40,286 bases of DNA from Sporichthya sp. (GTDB lineage: Bacteria > Actinomycetota > Actinomycetes > Sporichthyales > Sporichthyaceae): NCBI RefSeq assembly GCF_013815995.1, contig NZ_JACDFE010000008.1, positions 1 through 40,286 of the forward strand. Reading direction: 5' to 3'. Under the pieces are notes generated by a model. It was not told the DNA's origin and searched no databases. It worked only from the letters and a program-made list of their open reading frames with translations. This document shows positions 9,444-17,429 of the stretch, piece after piece. The first letter of the stretch is position 1; every line of letters starts with the position of its first letter. Position numbers and translations under genes: made by a program.

Positions 9444-10115
9444 CTACTCGAGGCCGGCGCGCATCCCGTCCTGGGTCAGCTCCACCCACATCGCCCGGCC
9501 GCCGCGCTCGGTGTTGAAGGTGACGACGTACTTCTCGGCCGGCTCCAGGTTCAGCTCGCCGTTGCCGTGCCGCAGGCCCTGCTCGGCCCAGGCCGGCTCG
9601 CCTTCCTTCGGGTCGGTGCGGGTCCAGCCGTCCTTCTCCAGAATCTCGATCGCCTGCGCGCCGGTGATGTTCCGCCACAACGCGGAGACGCCGCCGAAGT
9701 CCGGGCCCTCCGCGGGGTCGCAGTGGAAGGTGTCGTCGGGGTGCATCGGCTCCACCTGGCGCAGCGCCTTGGCGGGGAACAGCGCAAGCACGTGCTTGTT
9801 GATCAACGCATTGGAAGCGGCCACCGCGAGCGCGCACTCCTGCTTGCCGGCCTTCGGCTGGTCGCTGGTCGGGTCCTTGCCCTTCCGCGGGTCGGTCGTG
9901 GCGATCGGCTTGGTGCCCGTGGCGGTGCCGTCCTTTCCGGACTCGGCCACCGTCTTCGCGTCGTCGGCGGGCCGGCCGGTGGTGCTATCGGCAGCCTTGT
10001 CAGCAGGCACGATGTCGACCCGGCCGTCGATCGCGGCCGGCTCCTCGTCGCCGGCGCAACCCCCCAGGGCAAGCACCAGTGCCGCGGCTCCGCACCCGAT
10101 CCGCCAGTTCCTCAT
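9444..10115 (-). CDS. hypothetical lipoprotein
   Basis: MRNWRIGCGAAALVLALGGCAGDEEPAA lipobox; 223 aa; no family recognised. Confidence 0.7.
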   Translation of the reverse strand: MRNWRIGCGAAALVLALGGCAGDEEPAAIDGRVDIVPADKAADSTTGRPADDAKTVAESGKDGTATGTKPIATTDPRKGKDPTSDQPKAGKQECALAVAASNALINKHVLALFPAKALRQVEPMHPDDTFHCDPAEGPDFGGVSALWRNITGAQAIEILEKDGWTRTDPKEGEPAWAEQGLRHGNGELNLEPAEKYVVTFNTERGGRAMWVELTQDGMRAGLE

Positions 10116-10160
10116 GTTCCTACTGTGCCGACAACAGCCCCCTGAAGCGGGGATGTCCGC

Positions 10161-10523
10161 CTAGAAACTGGCGTCGAGGAAGGCCGGAGTGCTGCGGTCG
10201 AGCGCGTGCGCCTGGATCCGCTCGGCGAGGCGGAGCTCCTGACGGGCGGCGGCGACGGCCCGGCTGAGGTCCTCGGCCAGGCGCAGCTGCCGGGCGGCGA
10301 TCGCCTCGGCGCGGGCGCGCAACCGCTCGGGCAGCGGACCGGACAGGGCCGGGGCGACCCAGTCCGGACGGGGCGCCACCGCGACCGCGGGCGTTCCGTC
10401 GGTCAGCAGCCGCTCGGCACGGGTGACGTCGAGCTCGAGCGTGATCAGCGCGTCGGCCCAGGCGGTCTCCCAGTCGGTCGCGAGCTGCTCGGGCGCGACC
10501 AGGCGCAGAGTGCGTTCGGCCAT
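10161..10523 (-). CDS. hypothetical, alpha-helical protein
   Basis: MAERTLRLVAPEQLATDWETAWADALITLELDVTRAERLL...; plausible coding composition; no family recognised. Confidence 0.5.
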   Translation of the reverse strand: MAERTLRLVAPEQLATDWETAWADALITLELDVTRAERLLTDGTPAVAVAPRPDWVAPALSGPLPERLRARAEAIAARQLRLAEDLSRAVAAARQELRLAERIQAHALDRSTPAFLDASF

Positions 10524-10687
10524 CACGTCCGCCTCAGCCCGCGCGCTCGACCGGGGCGGCCGCGACGGAGACCTCAAGGGCGGCGGCCCGCCAGGCTTCG
10601 GCGAGAGGCTCCACCAGGGCGCGGACCCCGGCGGTGCGCTCCGGATCGCCGGCGACGTTCGCGCGGACCCTGGTGGGGAGGTAAGCC

Positions 10688-11188
10688 ATGATCGGACGTG
10701 TCACCCAGCGCTCGATCGCGACGCACACGCTGATGGGTTTGCAGGGCAACCTGAGTCGGATGGCCGGCATCCAGCAGCAGCGCTCCAGCGGCAAGCAGAT
10801 CTCGCGGCCCTCGGACTCGCCGACCGGCACCGTCGCCGCGATGCAGATGCGTGGCGAGATCCGCGACAGGGCGCGGACATCTTCGGTGTGCTGACCGACA
10901 TCTCGACCGCGCTGCGCTCGGGCAACCGCGCCGCTCTGAACACCGGGCTGGGTGACCTCGACACCGCGATGAACCGGATCTCCGGCAAGCTCGCGGAGGT
11001 CGGCGCCGGCTACAACCGGCTTGAGCAGATGCAAAGTGCCGCCGACGACCGGGTGATCAGTTTGACGACCTCGTTGTCCGACGTCGAGGACATCGACCTG
11101 CCCGCAACCATCGTGGAGCTCAACTTGGCCCAGGTAGCCCAGCAGGCCGCGCTCGCCGCGACCGAGCGCGTGATCGCCCCCTTCGCTT
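10688..11188 (+). pseudogene. flgL: flagellar hook-associated protein FlgL, middle missing and frame broken
   Basis: N-terminus MIGRVTQRSIATHTLMGLQGNLSRMAGIQQQRSSGKQISRPSDSPTGTVAAMQMRGEIR in one frame; C-terminus DIFGVLTDISTALRSGNRAALNTGLGDLDTAMNRISGKLAEVGAGYNRLEQMQSAADDRVISLTTSLSDVEDIDLPATIVELNLAQVAQQAALAATERVI in another; central part absent. Confidence 0.82.
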
Positions 11189-11202
11189 GCGGACTTTCTC
11201 CG

Positions 11203-11628
11203 ATGAGCGCCGTGATCGAGGGCTCCGTCGGACAAGGGGAGCTGGAAACGGTGCCCGCGCTGGAGTTCGTCGGCCCGGTCGCCGGTTTCGCCGCGCTGTG
11301 TTCGTTCGTGCTCACCGAGATCGACCCCGCCTCGGTGGTGTGTGCGATGCGCTCACTGGAGGACCCCGAGGTGCGGTTCCTGGTGATGCCACCCGGACCG
11401 TTCTTCCCCGACTACGCGCCGGAGATCAGCGACGACTGGGCCGAGAGCCTTGGCTTGACCTGCGCCGAGGACGCGTTGGTGCTGGTCATCGTCAACCCCG
11501 GCACCTCGGTTGCCGACGCGACGGTGAACCTGCTCGCGCCCATCGTCATCAACACCGTCACCCTGCATGCCGCGCAGGTCGTCCTCGCCGAGGACCTGCC
11601 GCTGCGGGCACCCCTGCCGGTGAACTGA
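11203..11628 (+). CDS. fliW: FliW flagellar assembly factor
   Basis: MSAVIEG...FVLTEIDPASVVCAMRSLEDPEVRFLVMPPGPFFPDYAPEISDDWAESLGL...VNPGTSVADATVNLLAPIVINTVTLHAAQVVL. Confidence 0.85.
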   Translation: MSAVIEGSVGQGELETVPALEFVGPVAGFAALCSFVLTEIDPASVVCAMRSLEDPEVRFLVMPPGPFFPDYAPEISDDWAESLGLTCAEDALVLVIVNPGTSVADATVNLLAPIVINTVTLHAAQVVLAEDLPLRAPLPVN

Positions 11629-12136
11629 CGACCGGTGAACTGACGGCCTCCGCGATCTGTTCAGCGACCCGCTCGCCGTCCAGGTCGGTGGTGTCGACCG
11701 TCAGATCGGCGAGCTGCTCGAGCAGCGGGTACCGGTACTCGACCTGGGTGCGTAGCTGAGCTTCGACGTCGTCGTTCCACGGGCGACCGGAGCCTTCGGT
11801 CGCCCGGGCCGCGAGCGTCCGCGCGTCGGCGCGCAGCCACACCACGAACGCGCGCTCGGCCAACACGCGTCGGCAGGTCAGACTCTCCACCGTCGAGGCC
11901 GCGGCCGTGAGGACGCTGCGCTCCTCCGAGTTCAGCAGATCCAGCAGCACCGCGGCCTCGGCGGCGTGCAGGGCGTCCAGGCCGTTGCGGTCCTTGAGCT
12001 GCGCGGCACTGGCGCCGAACCGGGCCAGCAGCTCGCCGTCGTTGTCGCGGTAGGTCCACCCCAGCCGAAGCGCCAAGCGCTCGCCGACCGTCGTCTTCCC
12101 GCTGCCCATCAGCCCGAGCAAAGCGATCCGTTCCAT
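11558..12136 (-). CDS. shikimate kinase-like P-loop kinase
   Basis: MERIALLGLMGSGKTTVGERLALRLGWTYRDNDGELLARFG; 192 aa; 3' end runs antisense into fliW. Confidence 0.75.
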   Translation of the reverse strand: MERIALLGLMGSGKTTVGERLALRLGWTYRDNDGELLARFGASAAQLKDRNGLDALHAAEAAVLLDLLNSEERSVLTAAASTVESLTCRRVLAERAFVVWLRADARTLAARATEGSGRPWNDDVEAQLRTQVEYRYPLLEQLADLTVDTTDLDGERVAEQIAEAVSSPVVSSPAGVPAAAGPRRGRPARHAG

Positions 12137-12331
12137 GCCGGCGTTCTACCCGCGTCGGCCCCGCGTCACCCGGTCCGCTGGCACCGCCTCTGAAACGCAA
12201 CTGAGCGACAAGGTTGAGACGCGGGAGGTGCCTCGTCGGCCCCGGATCGCATCACACGTATCAACCCTGTCGCCCAGTGGTGCGAAGCCGGGCGAGCGCG
12301 TGCCGCACGGAGCGCCGGAGCGGGCTCCCCT

Positions 12332-12625
12332 ATGCTCGGCGGCACCGGCGCGGCTCAAGGAAGGGCCGCTGCCTCCCACGGAAGGTCGGCACGGCAGCGA
12401 ATCGGCAGTCTGGAGGAATCCCAGCGGGCCGTGCTGAACGTCCACGACAACGTGCTGCAGAACATCTTCGCCTCCGGCCTGATGCTCAGGACGACGCTGA
12501 ACACCGGTGCGCCCCCGGCTATCACCATGGAGCAGACGCTGGACCGGATGGACGACGCGGTGCGCGCCATCCGGCAGGTCGTCGAAGACCTCAACGACCA
12601 GCTCGACGCGAATCCAACGACCTAG
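12332..12625 (+). CDS. short orphan histidine-kinase dimerisation (DHp)-like protein without an ATPase domain
   Basis: ESQRAVLNVHDNVLQNIFASGLMLRTTLNT...TLDRMDDAVRAIRQVVEDLNDQL resembles HisKA_3 LHDxxxQ region; stop follows immediately. Confidence 0.5.
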   Translation: MLGGTGAAQGRAAASHGRSARQRIGSLEESQRAVLNVHDNVLQNIFASGLMLRTTLNTGAPPAITMEQTLDRMDDAVRAIRQVVEDLNDQLDANPTT

Positions 12626-12638
12626 GTCCGCACCGATC

Positions 12639-12652
12639 GGGACTCTTGGCCT
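12639..12652. promoter_or_regulatory. DosR-box-like site upstream of a receiver-only regulator
   Basis: gggactcttggcct; resembles DosR/DevR box core (GGGACTWWAGTCCC). Confidence 0.3.
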
Positions 12653-12719
12653 GTCCTGTCGTGGGTCTGCGCGACCGATGCACACGAGGTAAGGAAATCC
12701 GACCCGGGAGGCGGAGGTC

Positions 12720-13151
12720 ATGTTCAAGCAGCTTTGTCCCGAGACCGAACGGCTCGACCCGCTGCAGCTGCGTGCGACCTTCTGCCGGGTCCAGGTGTTG
12801 ATCGTCGACGACAGCGCACTGGTCCGCCGGTTGATCACCGCCCAGCTGGAGGGCACCGGTCGCTTCGACCTCGTGATGACGGCCGGCGACGGCAACGAGG
12901 CGATCGGCCTCGCCGAGTTGATGCAGCCCGACGTGGTCCTTCTCGATCTGTCGATGCCCTTCCTCGGTGGTCTCGAAGCCCTGCCGCTCGTGCTCTCCGT
13001 CGCCCCGCACGCGCGGGTGATCGTGATGTCCGGCTCGCCGTCGGACGAGATGGCGGTCCGCGCTCTGGCCGCGGGCGCAGTCGGCTATCTGGACAAGGGG
13101 CCGCAGCTGCACCTGCCGGCCGTCATCGACGCCGTTCTGGGCGCGGCCTGA
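12720..13151 (+). CDS. receiver-only (CheY-like) response regulator
   Basis: VQVLIVDDSALVRRLITAQLEG...DVVLLDLSMPFLGGLEALPL...VIVMSGSPSDEMAVRALAAGAVGYLDKG. Confidence 0.85.
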   Translation: MFKQLCPETERLDPLQLRATFCRVQVLIVDDSALVRRLITAQLEGTGRFDLVMTAGDGNEAIGLAELMQPDVVLLDLSMPFLGGLEALPLVLSVAPHARVIVMSGSPSDEMAVRALAAGAVGYLDKGPQLHLPAVIDAVLGAA

Positions 13152-13227
13152 GGGGTTTGTCCACAGGCCTCCCGCCGCCCCGCCGTTTCGGGGCAGACTC
13201 CTGCCTTCGCTGACATCGGGGGTGGCC

Positions 13228-13470
13228 ATGGAGCAGCACGATTTCGAGTTGCGGTTGGAGGGGACCGGCGAGGAACGCGGGGCCCTCCGGCTCGATGCGC
13301 TGAGTGAAATCTGCCCGGCGGCTGCAGGAGCTGTCGCGGCGGGTCGCGCGCCACGTCGCGGGCGGGCCGGAGGTCGGTCGCACGCCGGACCATCCGGCCG
13401 CGGTCGGTCGCCTTGTCCTGCGGGAATCCGGGCCGGCAGCGCTGCGGGCTTGTGGGCAGCGCCCTCCTGA
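13228..13470 (+). pseudogene. frameshifted remnant of an unknown gene
   Basis: MEQHDFELRLEGTGEERGALRLDALSEI in frame 1 appears to continue as ARRLQELSRRVARHVAGG in frame 2 after ~13310. Confidence 0.35.
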
Positions 13471-13672
13471 CTCCGGAGGGGTAGGCAGGAGGACGCCGCT
13501 GAGCGCTTACCTGTCGCCGGGAGGGGTGTCGCGCAGGCGGGCGCTGAAGGCGGCGAATGTCCGCCTTGTCGTAGGAGAGTTGGTGCCGCGTCGTCGAGGC
13601 CGGCCGCTTCGCGAGCGAGAGCCCTCGCCACTCCTGCTGCGGCCGGATCGGACGGGACTCGATGTCGGTGGG

Positions 13673-14065
13673 TCAGGCGCCGGGCGGGGCGAAGAACTCC
13701 AGCGGCAGGTTGTCGGGGTCGCGGAAGGACAGGCCGGACCCGTAGGGCGCGTCCACGATGCCACCGTGCTTGATGCCGAGGCCGTCGAGGTGCTTCTGCT
13801 GCAGCTCGAGGGCGGCGCGGTCGGGGCAGCCGAAGGCGAGGTGGTCGAGACCGACGCGACGCTCGTCGAACCGGGTCGCATCGGTCCCGCTGGGGAACTG
13901 GTGCAGACCGATCAACGTCCCGTCGATGGCCCAGACGACGTGCCGGAACGGGCCGGTGTCCTCGTCGAGGACCGGTTCGGCCCCGAACAGGGCGGTGTAC
14001 CAGGGGACGCTCACGGACAGGTCCCGGACGGTGAGAGCGACGTGGGTGATCGAGGGGAAGGACAT
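13673..14065 (-). CDS. VOC family (glyoxalase/bleomycin-resistance fold) protein
   Basis: MSFPSITHVALTVRDLSVSVPWYTALFGAEPV...GLDHLAFGCPDRAALELQQKHLDGLGIKHGGIVDAPYGSGLSFRDPDNLPLEFFAPPGA. Confidence 0.88.
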   Translation of the reverse strand: MSFPSITHVALTVRDLSVSVPWYTALFGAEPVLDEDTGPFRHVVWAIDGTLIGLHQFPSGTDATRFDERRVGLDHLAFGCPDRAALELQQKHLDGLGIKHGGIVDAPYGSGLSFRDPDNLPLEFFAPPGA

Positions 14066-14178
14066 AGTAGGGCTCCTGAGGTGTCGGGGTCGCTTGGCAG
14101 TTCGACCTTTACCCCTGCACCCGGCCATGATCAAGTGCAGGTTCAATACCGACCCGCCCAGATTCTGGGCTGGGCACC

Positions 14179-14600
14179 TCACCGTCCGGGCAGCGCCGGC
14201 ACCTTGTGTGTCCCCACGGCCGAGCCGCGGGCCTTCAGCGACAGCACGAACGCCAGCACCTGCGCGACGGCGGCGAACAGCTCGCCGGGGATCTCCTGCT
14301 CCACCTCGCACGCCTTGTAGAGCGCCCGGGCCAGCGCGACGTCGGAGACCATGGGCACCCGGTGCTTGGCGGCCTCCTCGCGGATCCAGGTCGCCACGTG
14401 ACCTGAACCCTCGCACGACGTCGCCGTTGGCGATCTTGCTCATCATCCGGTTGCGGCTCATCGCATCTGCTTGGACCGGATCGCGCCCTTGAGGGGGTTC
14501 ATCCCCTTCCACTACGGCTTGAGGTTCTTCGTCGCCAGGTGCACCCCCCTGCGCCGCCGAGGTGATGAAGGTGACCACAGCCAGGCTCCTTCTGGCCCGG
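14179..14600 (-). pseudogene. flhB: FlhB (flagellar export switch) remnant with frameshift, in-frame stop and internal deletions
   Basis: Pieces in order but different frames: LAVVTFITSAAQG / VHLATKNLKP*WKGMNPLKGAIRSKQM / AMSRNRMMSKIANGDVV / VATWIREEAAKHRVPMVSDVALARALYKACEVEQEIPGELFAAVAQVLAFVLSLKARGSA. Confidence 0.82.
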
Positions 14601-14655
14601 AGTTGAGGACCAACGGCCAGGTCGATAAGAGGACCGAAAAGTCATCGGTGGGGAC

Positions 14656-14669
14656 GGGACCTTCGACCC
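14656..14669. promoter_or_regulatory. DosR-box-like site
   Basis: gggaccttcgaccc. Confidence 0.25.
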
Positions 14670-14914
14670 TGGGAGGGCCTTGCGGCCTCGGCTTCACTCG
14701 AATGGCGGTCGACGGCACCCGACCGCCGCTCACTCTGGCGGGTGAGAGAAGAGGTTGCGCGAGGGCCCGGATCGCTGCGGTCGATCCGGGCCCTCACGTC
14801 ATAACGGCCGCCACGTCAGCAGCCGGCGCGCCGCCTTCCCTGGCCGATTCACGCCTTGCGGCCCGGTCCGAACGGGGGCGCGACCTCCTTGCGCTGATCA
14901 CCGGCGGAATGACA

Positions 14915-14977
14915 GACCCGGCGGACCCGGCGGACCCGGCGGACCCGGCGGACCCGGCGGACCCGGCGGACCCGGCG
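14915..14977. repeat. 9-bp tandem repeat, 7 perfect copies
   Basis: (gacccggcg)x7 in a non-coding interval. Confidence 0.95.
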
Positions 14978-15014
14978 GTTGGGCGGGAATGGCCCGACCC
15001 GGCTATGAATCCGG

Positions 15015-16151
15015 CTAGACCTGCCCCGGTGGCCCTGCTGCGACGCCGGCCGATGCCCAACGGTCGAAGGCCGCGCGGAGCTGTCTCACCCGGTCGCGGC
15101 TGCCGTCGAGTGAACCGGCTGCGGCCAGGAACTCCAGCTCCCGCGAGATCGACTCCATCCTCAGTGCCCCGACACTTGCGGCGGCGCCCTTGATCGCGTG
15201 CGCAAGCCGGGTGACCTCCTGGGCATCGCCGGTGCCGATCGCGGCCTGAAGGTGGGTCAACCGGTCCTGGGCATGTACCCGGAAGCCTTCCAGGATTGAG
15301 GCGACGGCCGCGGGTCCGATCCGGCCGATGAGGGTGGAGAGCGCCTCCTGGTCCACGTCGTGCCCGGGATCGGTGATCTCGTCGGGTTGCTCGCGCCGTG
15401 GCCGGGCGGCATGGCGGGCCAGCGCAGCATCCAGATCGGACAACACGAGGGGCATGGACAGGTGGTCGGTCAACCCCGCCGCCAGCCAGGACTCCCGCCC
15501 ACGTCCGAGATCGCCGGACATCACGATCACCGGCAGGGGGCGGTGCTCACCGGCCCGGCGCTGCAGCTGCGCGGCCACCTCGGCCGCGGTCAGGTTGGGC
15601 AACTGATCGGCGAGCAGGACGGCCGCGTACCTGCGGGTCCCGGCCAGGGCCACCCCGATGCTTCCGTCGGCGGCCACGTCGGCGCGGTATCCGAGCCACT
15701 CGAGCAGATGCCGGACGAGTTCCTGGTCGTCGCGATCGGGGTCGATGACGAGAATCGGCGGTTGTTCTGGTGACTGGCCGTCGGAGGTGTCGCCGAGGGC
15801 CTCGCGCAGACGGGCCGGCAACGAGCCCGCCCGGAGATGCTTTTCCACGAAGCCGCACGCGCCCAGCGCGCCCGCGGTCCTGGAGAACTCTCGTCGGCCG
15901 AACCCGGACAACACCACAACCTGGGTGGAGGGCGAGGCGGCCAGGATCAGCGGGAGGGCTTCCAACCCACCCATGCCGGGCATCGCCAGATCGAGCAGCA
16001 TCACCTCGGGCCGGTAATGGCCGGCGATCTCGATGGCTTCCTTTCCGTCGGCGCCCTCGGCGCAGACCTCGAAGCCGCGGTCGCGCTCAAGCTCCGCGCG
16101 CCACAGGGATCGGACGTCTTCGGAGTCGTCGATGATCGCGACTTTTCGCAT
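15015..16151 (-). CDS. REC-REC-HPt phosphorelay protein
   Basis: MRKVAIIDDSEDVRSLWRAEL...VMLLDLAMPGMGGLEALPL; second receiver-like ILVIDPDRDDQELVRHLLEWLGY...AAVLLADQLPNLTAAE; C-terminal HPt LAHAIKGAAASVGALRMESISRELE; start ATG 16151. Confidence 0.85.
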   Translation of the reverse strand: MRKVAIIDDSEDVRSLWRAELERDRGFEVCAEGADGKEAIEIAGHYRPEVMLLDLAMPGMGGLEALPLILAASPSTQVVVLSGFGRREFSRTAGALGACGFVEKHLRAGSLPARLREALGDTSDGQSPEQPPILVIDPDRDDQELVRHLLEWLGYRADVAADGSIGVALAGTRRYAAVLLADQLPNLTAAEVAAQLQRRAGEHRPLPVIVMSGDLGRGRESWLAAGLTDHLSMPLVLSDLDAALARHAARPRREQPDEITDPGHDVDQEALSTLIGRIGPAAVASILEGFRVHAQDRLTHLQAAIGTGDAQEVTRLAHAIKGAAASVGALRMESISRELEFLAAAGSLDGSRDRVRQLRAAFDRWASAGVAAGPPGQV

Positions 16152-16221
16152 GGCGTCTCCTTTCGGCGAGCTCAGGAGTCCCGCCATCGGCAGGATCGGT
16201 CGGCACGAGCGCGCCTGTGAG

Positions 16222-16235
16222 GGGGCATTGGTCCT
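16222..16235. promoter_or_regulatory. weak DosR-box-like site in a divergent promoter
   Basis: ggggcattggtcct. Confidence 0.25.
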
Positions 16236-16264
16236 GACAGGCATCGAAGGAGCGGGACGAGGAC

Positions 16265-16279
16265 GGGACCTTCGGTCCT
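16265..16279. promoter_or_regulatory. DosR-box-like palindromic site between REC-REC-HPt and PAS-GGDEF genes
   Basis: gggaccttcggtcct, containing ggacc-ttc-ggtcc. Confidence 0.35.
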
Positions 16280-16289
16280 CGATGCGGGC

Positions 16290-17291
16290 GTGCCCATGGC
16301 CGACAACACGGACATCAGCGCAATTCGGTCCCGAACCCTCAACAACGAACGAGGAACAATGACGAGTGCCGGCCAGATCGACGGCGGTGTCGAGCAGGCC
16401 CTGTTGCGGTCGGTACTCGACAACGTTCCCGCGCCGATCGCCTACTGGGACCGCGCCCGACGCAACGTGGTGGCCAATCGCGCCTATCTCGACTGGTTCG
16501 GCAGAACGCCGGAGCAGGCCCGAGGCCTGCATATCCGCGAGGTGCTCGGGGAGGTGCTCTACCGGCGGAGCCGGCCGCACATCGACGGCGTCCTGGCCGG
16601 GGTGGCCCAACAGTTCGACCGCACCGTCGTTGATCCGTCGGGCCGGGTGCGGCATTCGCAGACGTCGTATGTCCCGGACCTGGACCAGGACGGCGCGGTG
16701 CGAGGCTTCTACTCCCTGGTCAGCGACGTCACGGCTCGCGTTCACGCCGAGGCCGATGCGGCGACGATGCGGCTCGACCTCACGTCGAAGGCGACCACCG
16801 ATCCGCTGACCGGGCTGGCCAACCGCCGCGAACTTACTCGGCGGGGAACTGCGGCGTTGGCGGAATGCGCTGCGGGGGGCGGCCCGCTCGCCCTGCTCGT
16901 CCTGGACCTGGACGGCTTCAAGGCGGTCAACGATGCCTGGGGTCACGCCGCGGGTGACGCCGTGCTGGTGCAGATCGCGGGCCGACTCACTGCGAGCCTT
17001 CGTCCGACCGACCTGGTGGCCCGCGTGGGCGGGGACGAGTTCGTGGTGGTGATACCCCACATCGGATCCGCCGCCGCCGCGTCCCGGGTCGCGGACCGGT
17101 TGATCGCGGCGGTGCGTACACCCGTCGCCCTGGGCTCCTGCCCATCCGGACCGATCTCCCTCGGGGTCAGCGTCGGCGTGGTCGTGGTCGGTCCAGGTCC
17201 CGGGCAGGCCAGCCTGGATCAGCTGATGGCGGAGGCCGACCGCCGGATGTACTGCGCCAAACGTGAGGGTGGCGCGCGCTGGTCGGGCTGA
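16290..17291 (+). CDS. PAS-GGDEF diguanylate cyclase
   Basis: PAS-like LLRSVLDNVPAPIAYWDRARRNVVANRAYLDWFGRTPEQARG; ATTDPLTGLANRRELTRRG; canonical RVGGDEFVVVIP; start GTG 16290 or a later ATG. Confidence 0.88.
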   Translation: MPMADNTDISAIRSRTLNNERGTMTSAGQIDGGVEQALLRSVLDNVPAPIAYWDRARRNVVANRAYLDWFGRTPEQARGLHIREVLGEVLYRRSRPHIDGVLAGVAQQFDRTVVDPSGRVRHSQTSYVPDLDQDGAVRGFYSLVSDVTARVHAEADAATMRLDLTSKATTDPLTGLANRRELTRRGTAALAECAAGGGPLALLVLDLDGFKAVNDAWGHAAGDAVLVQIAGRLTASLRPTDLVARVGGDEFVVVIPHIGSAAAASRVADRLIAAVRTPVALGSCPSGPISLGVSVGVVVVGPGPGQASLDQLMAEADRRMYCAKREGGARWSG

Positions 17292-17307
17292 ATCTGATCC
17301 CAGTCGG

Positions 17308-17327
17308 TTCGGGACTTTGGTCCAGTC
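17308..17327. promoter_or_regulatory. DosR/DevR-box candidate
   Basis: ttcgggactttggtccagtc; 16/20 to TTSGGGACTWWAGTCCCSAA by eye. Confidence 0.45.
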
Positions 17328-17429
17328 ATCCTCGCCGGATGACGAGCCGATGAGATCAACACGGGCGCCGAAGCGCCGGTCTCGCCTCATCGTAGGCAGC
17401 AACGCTCTCGACCCGCTTGGGGTGGCGGA

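Noticed and set aside
14915-14977. Possible CRISPR array
   Set aside because: Repeat unit is 9 bp with no spacers; a simple tandem repeat.
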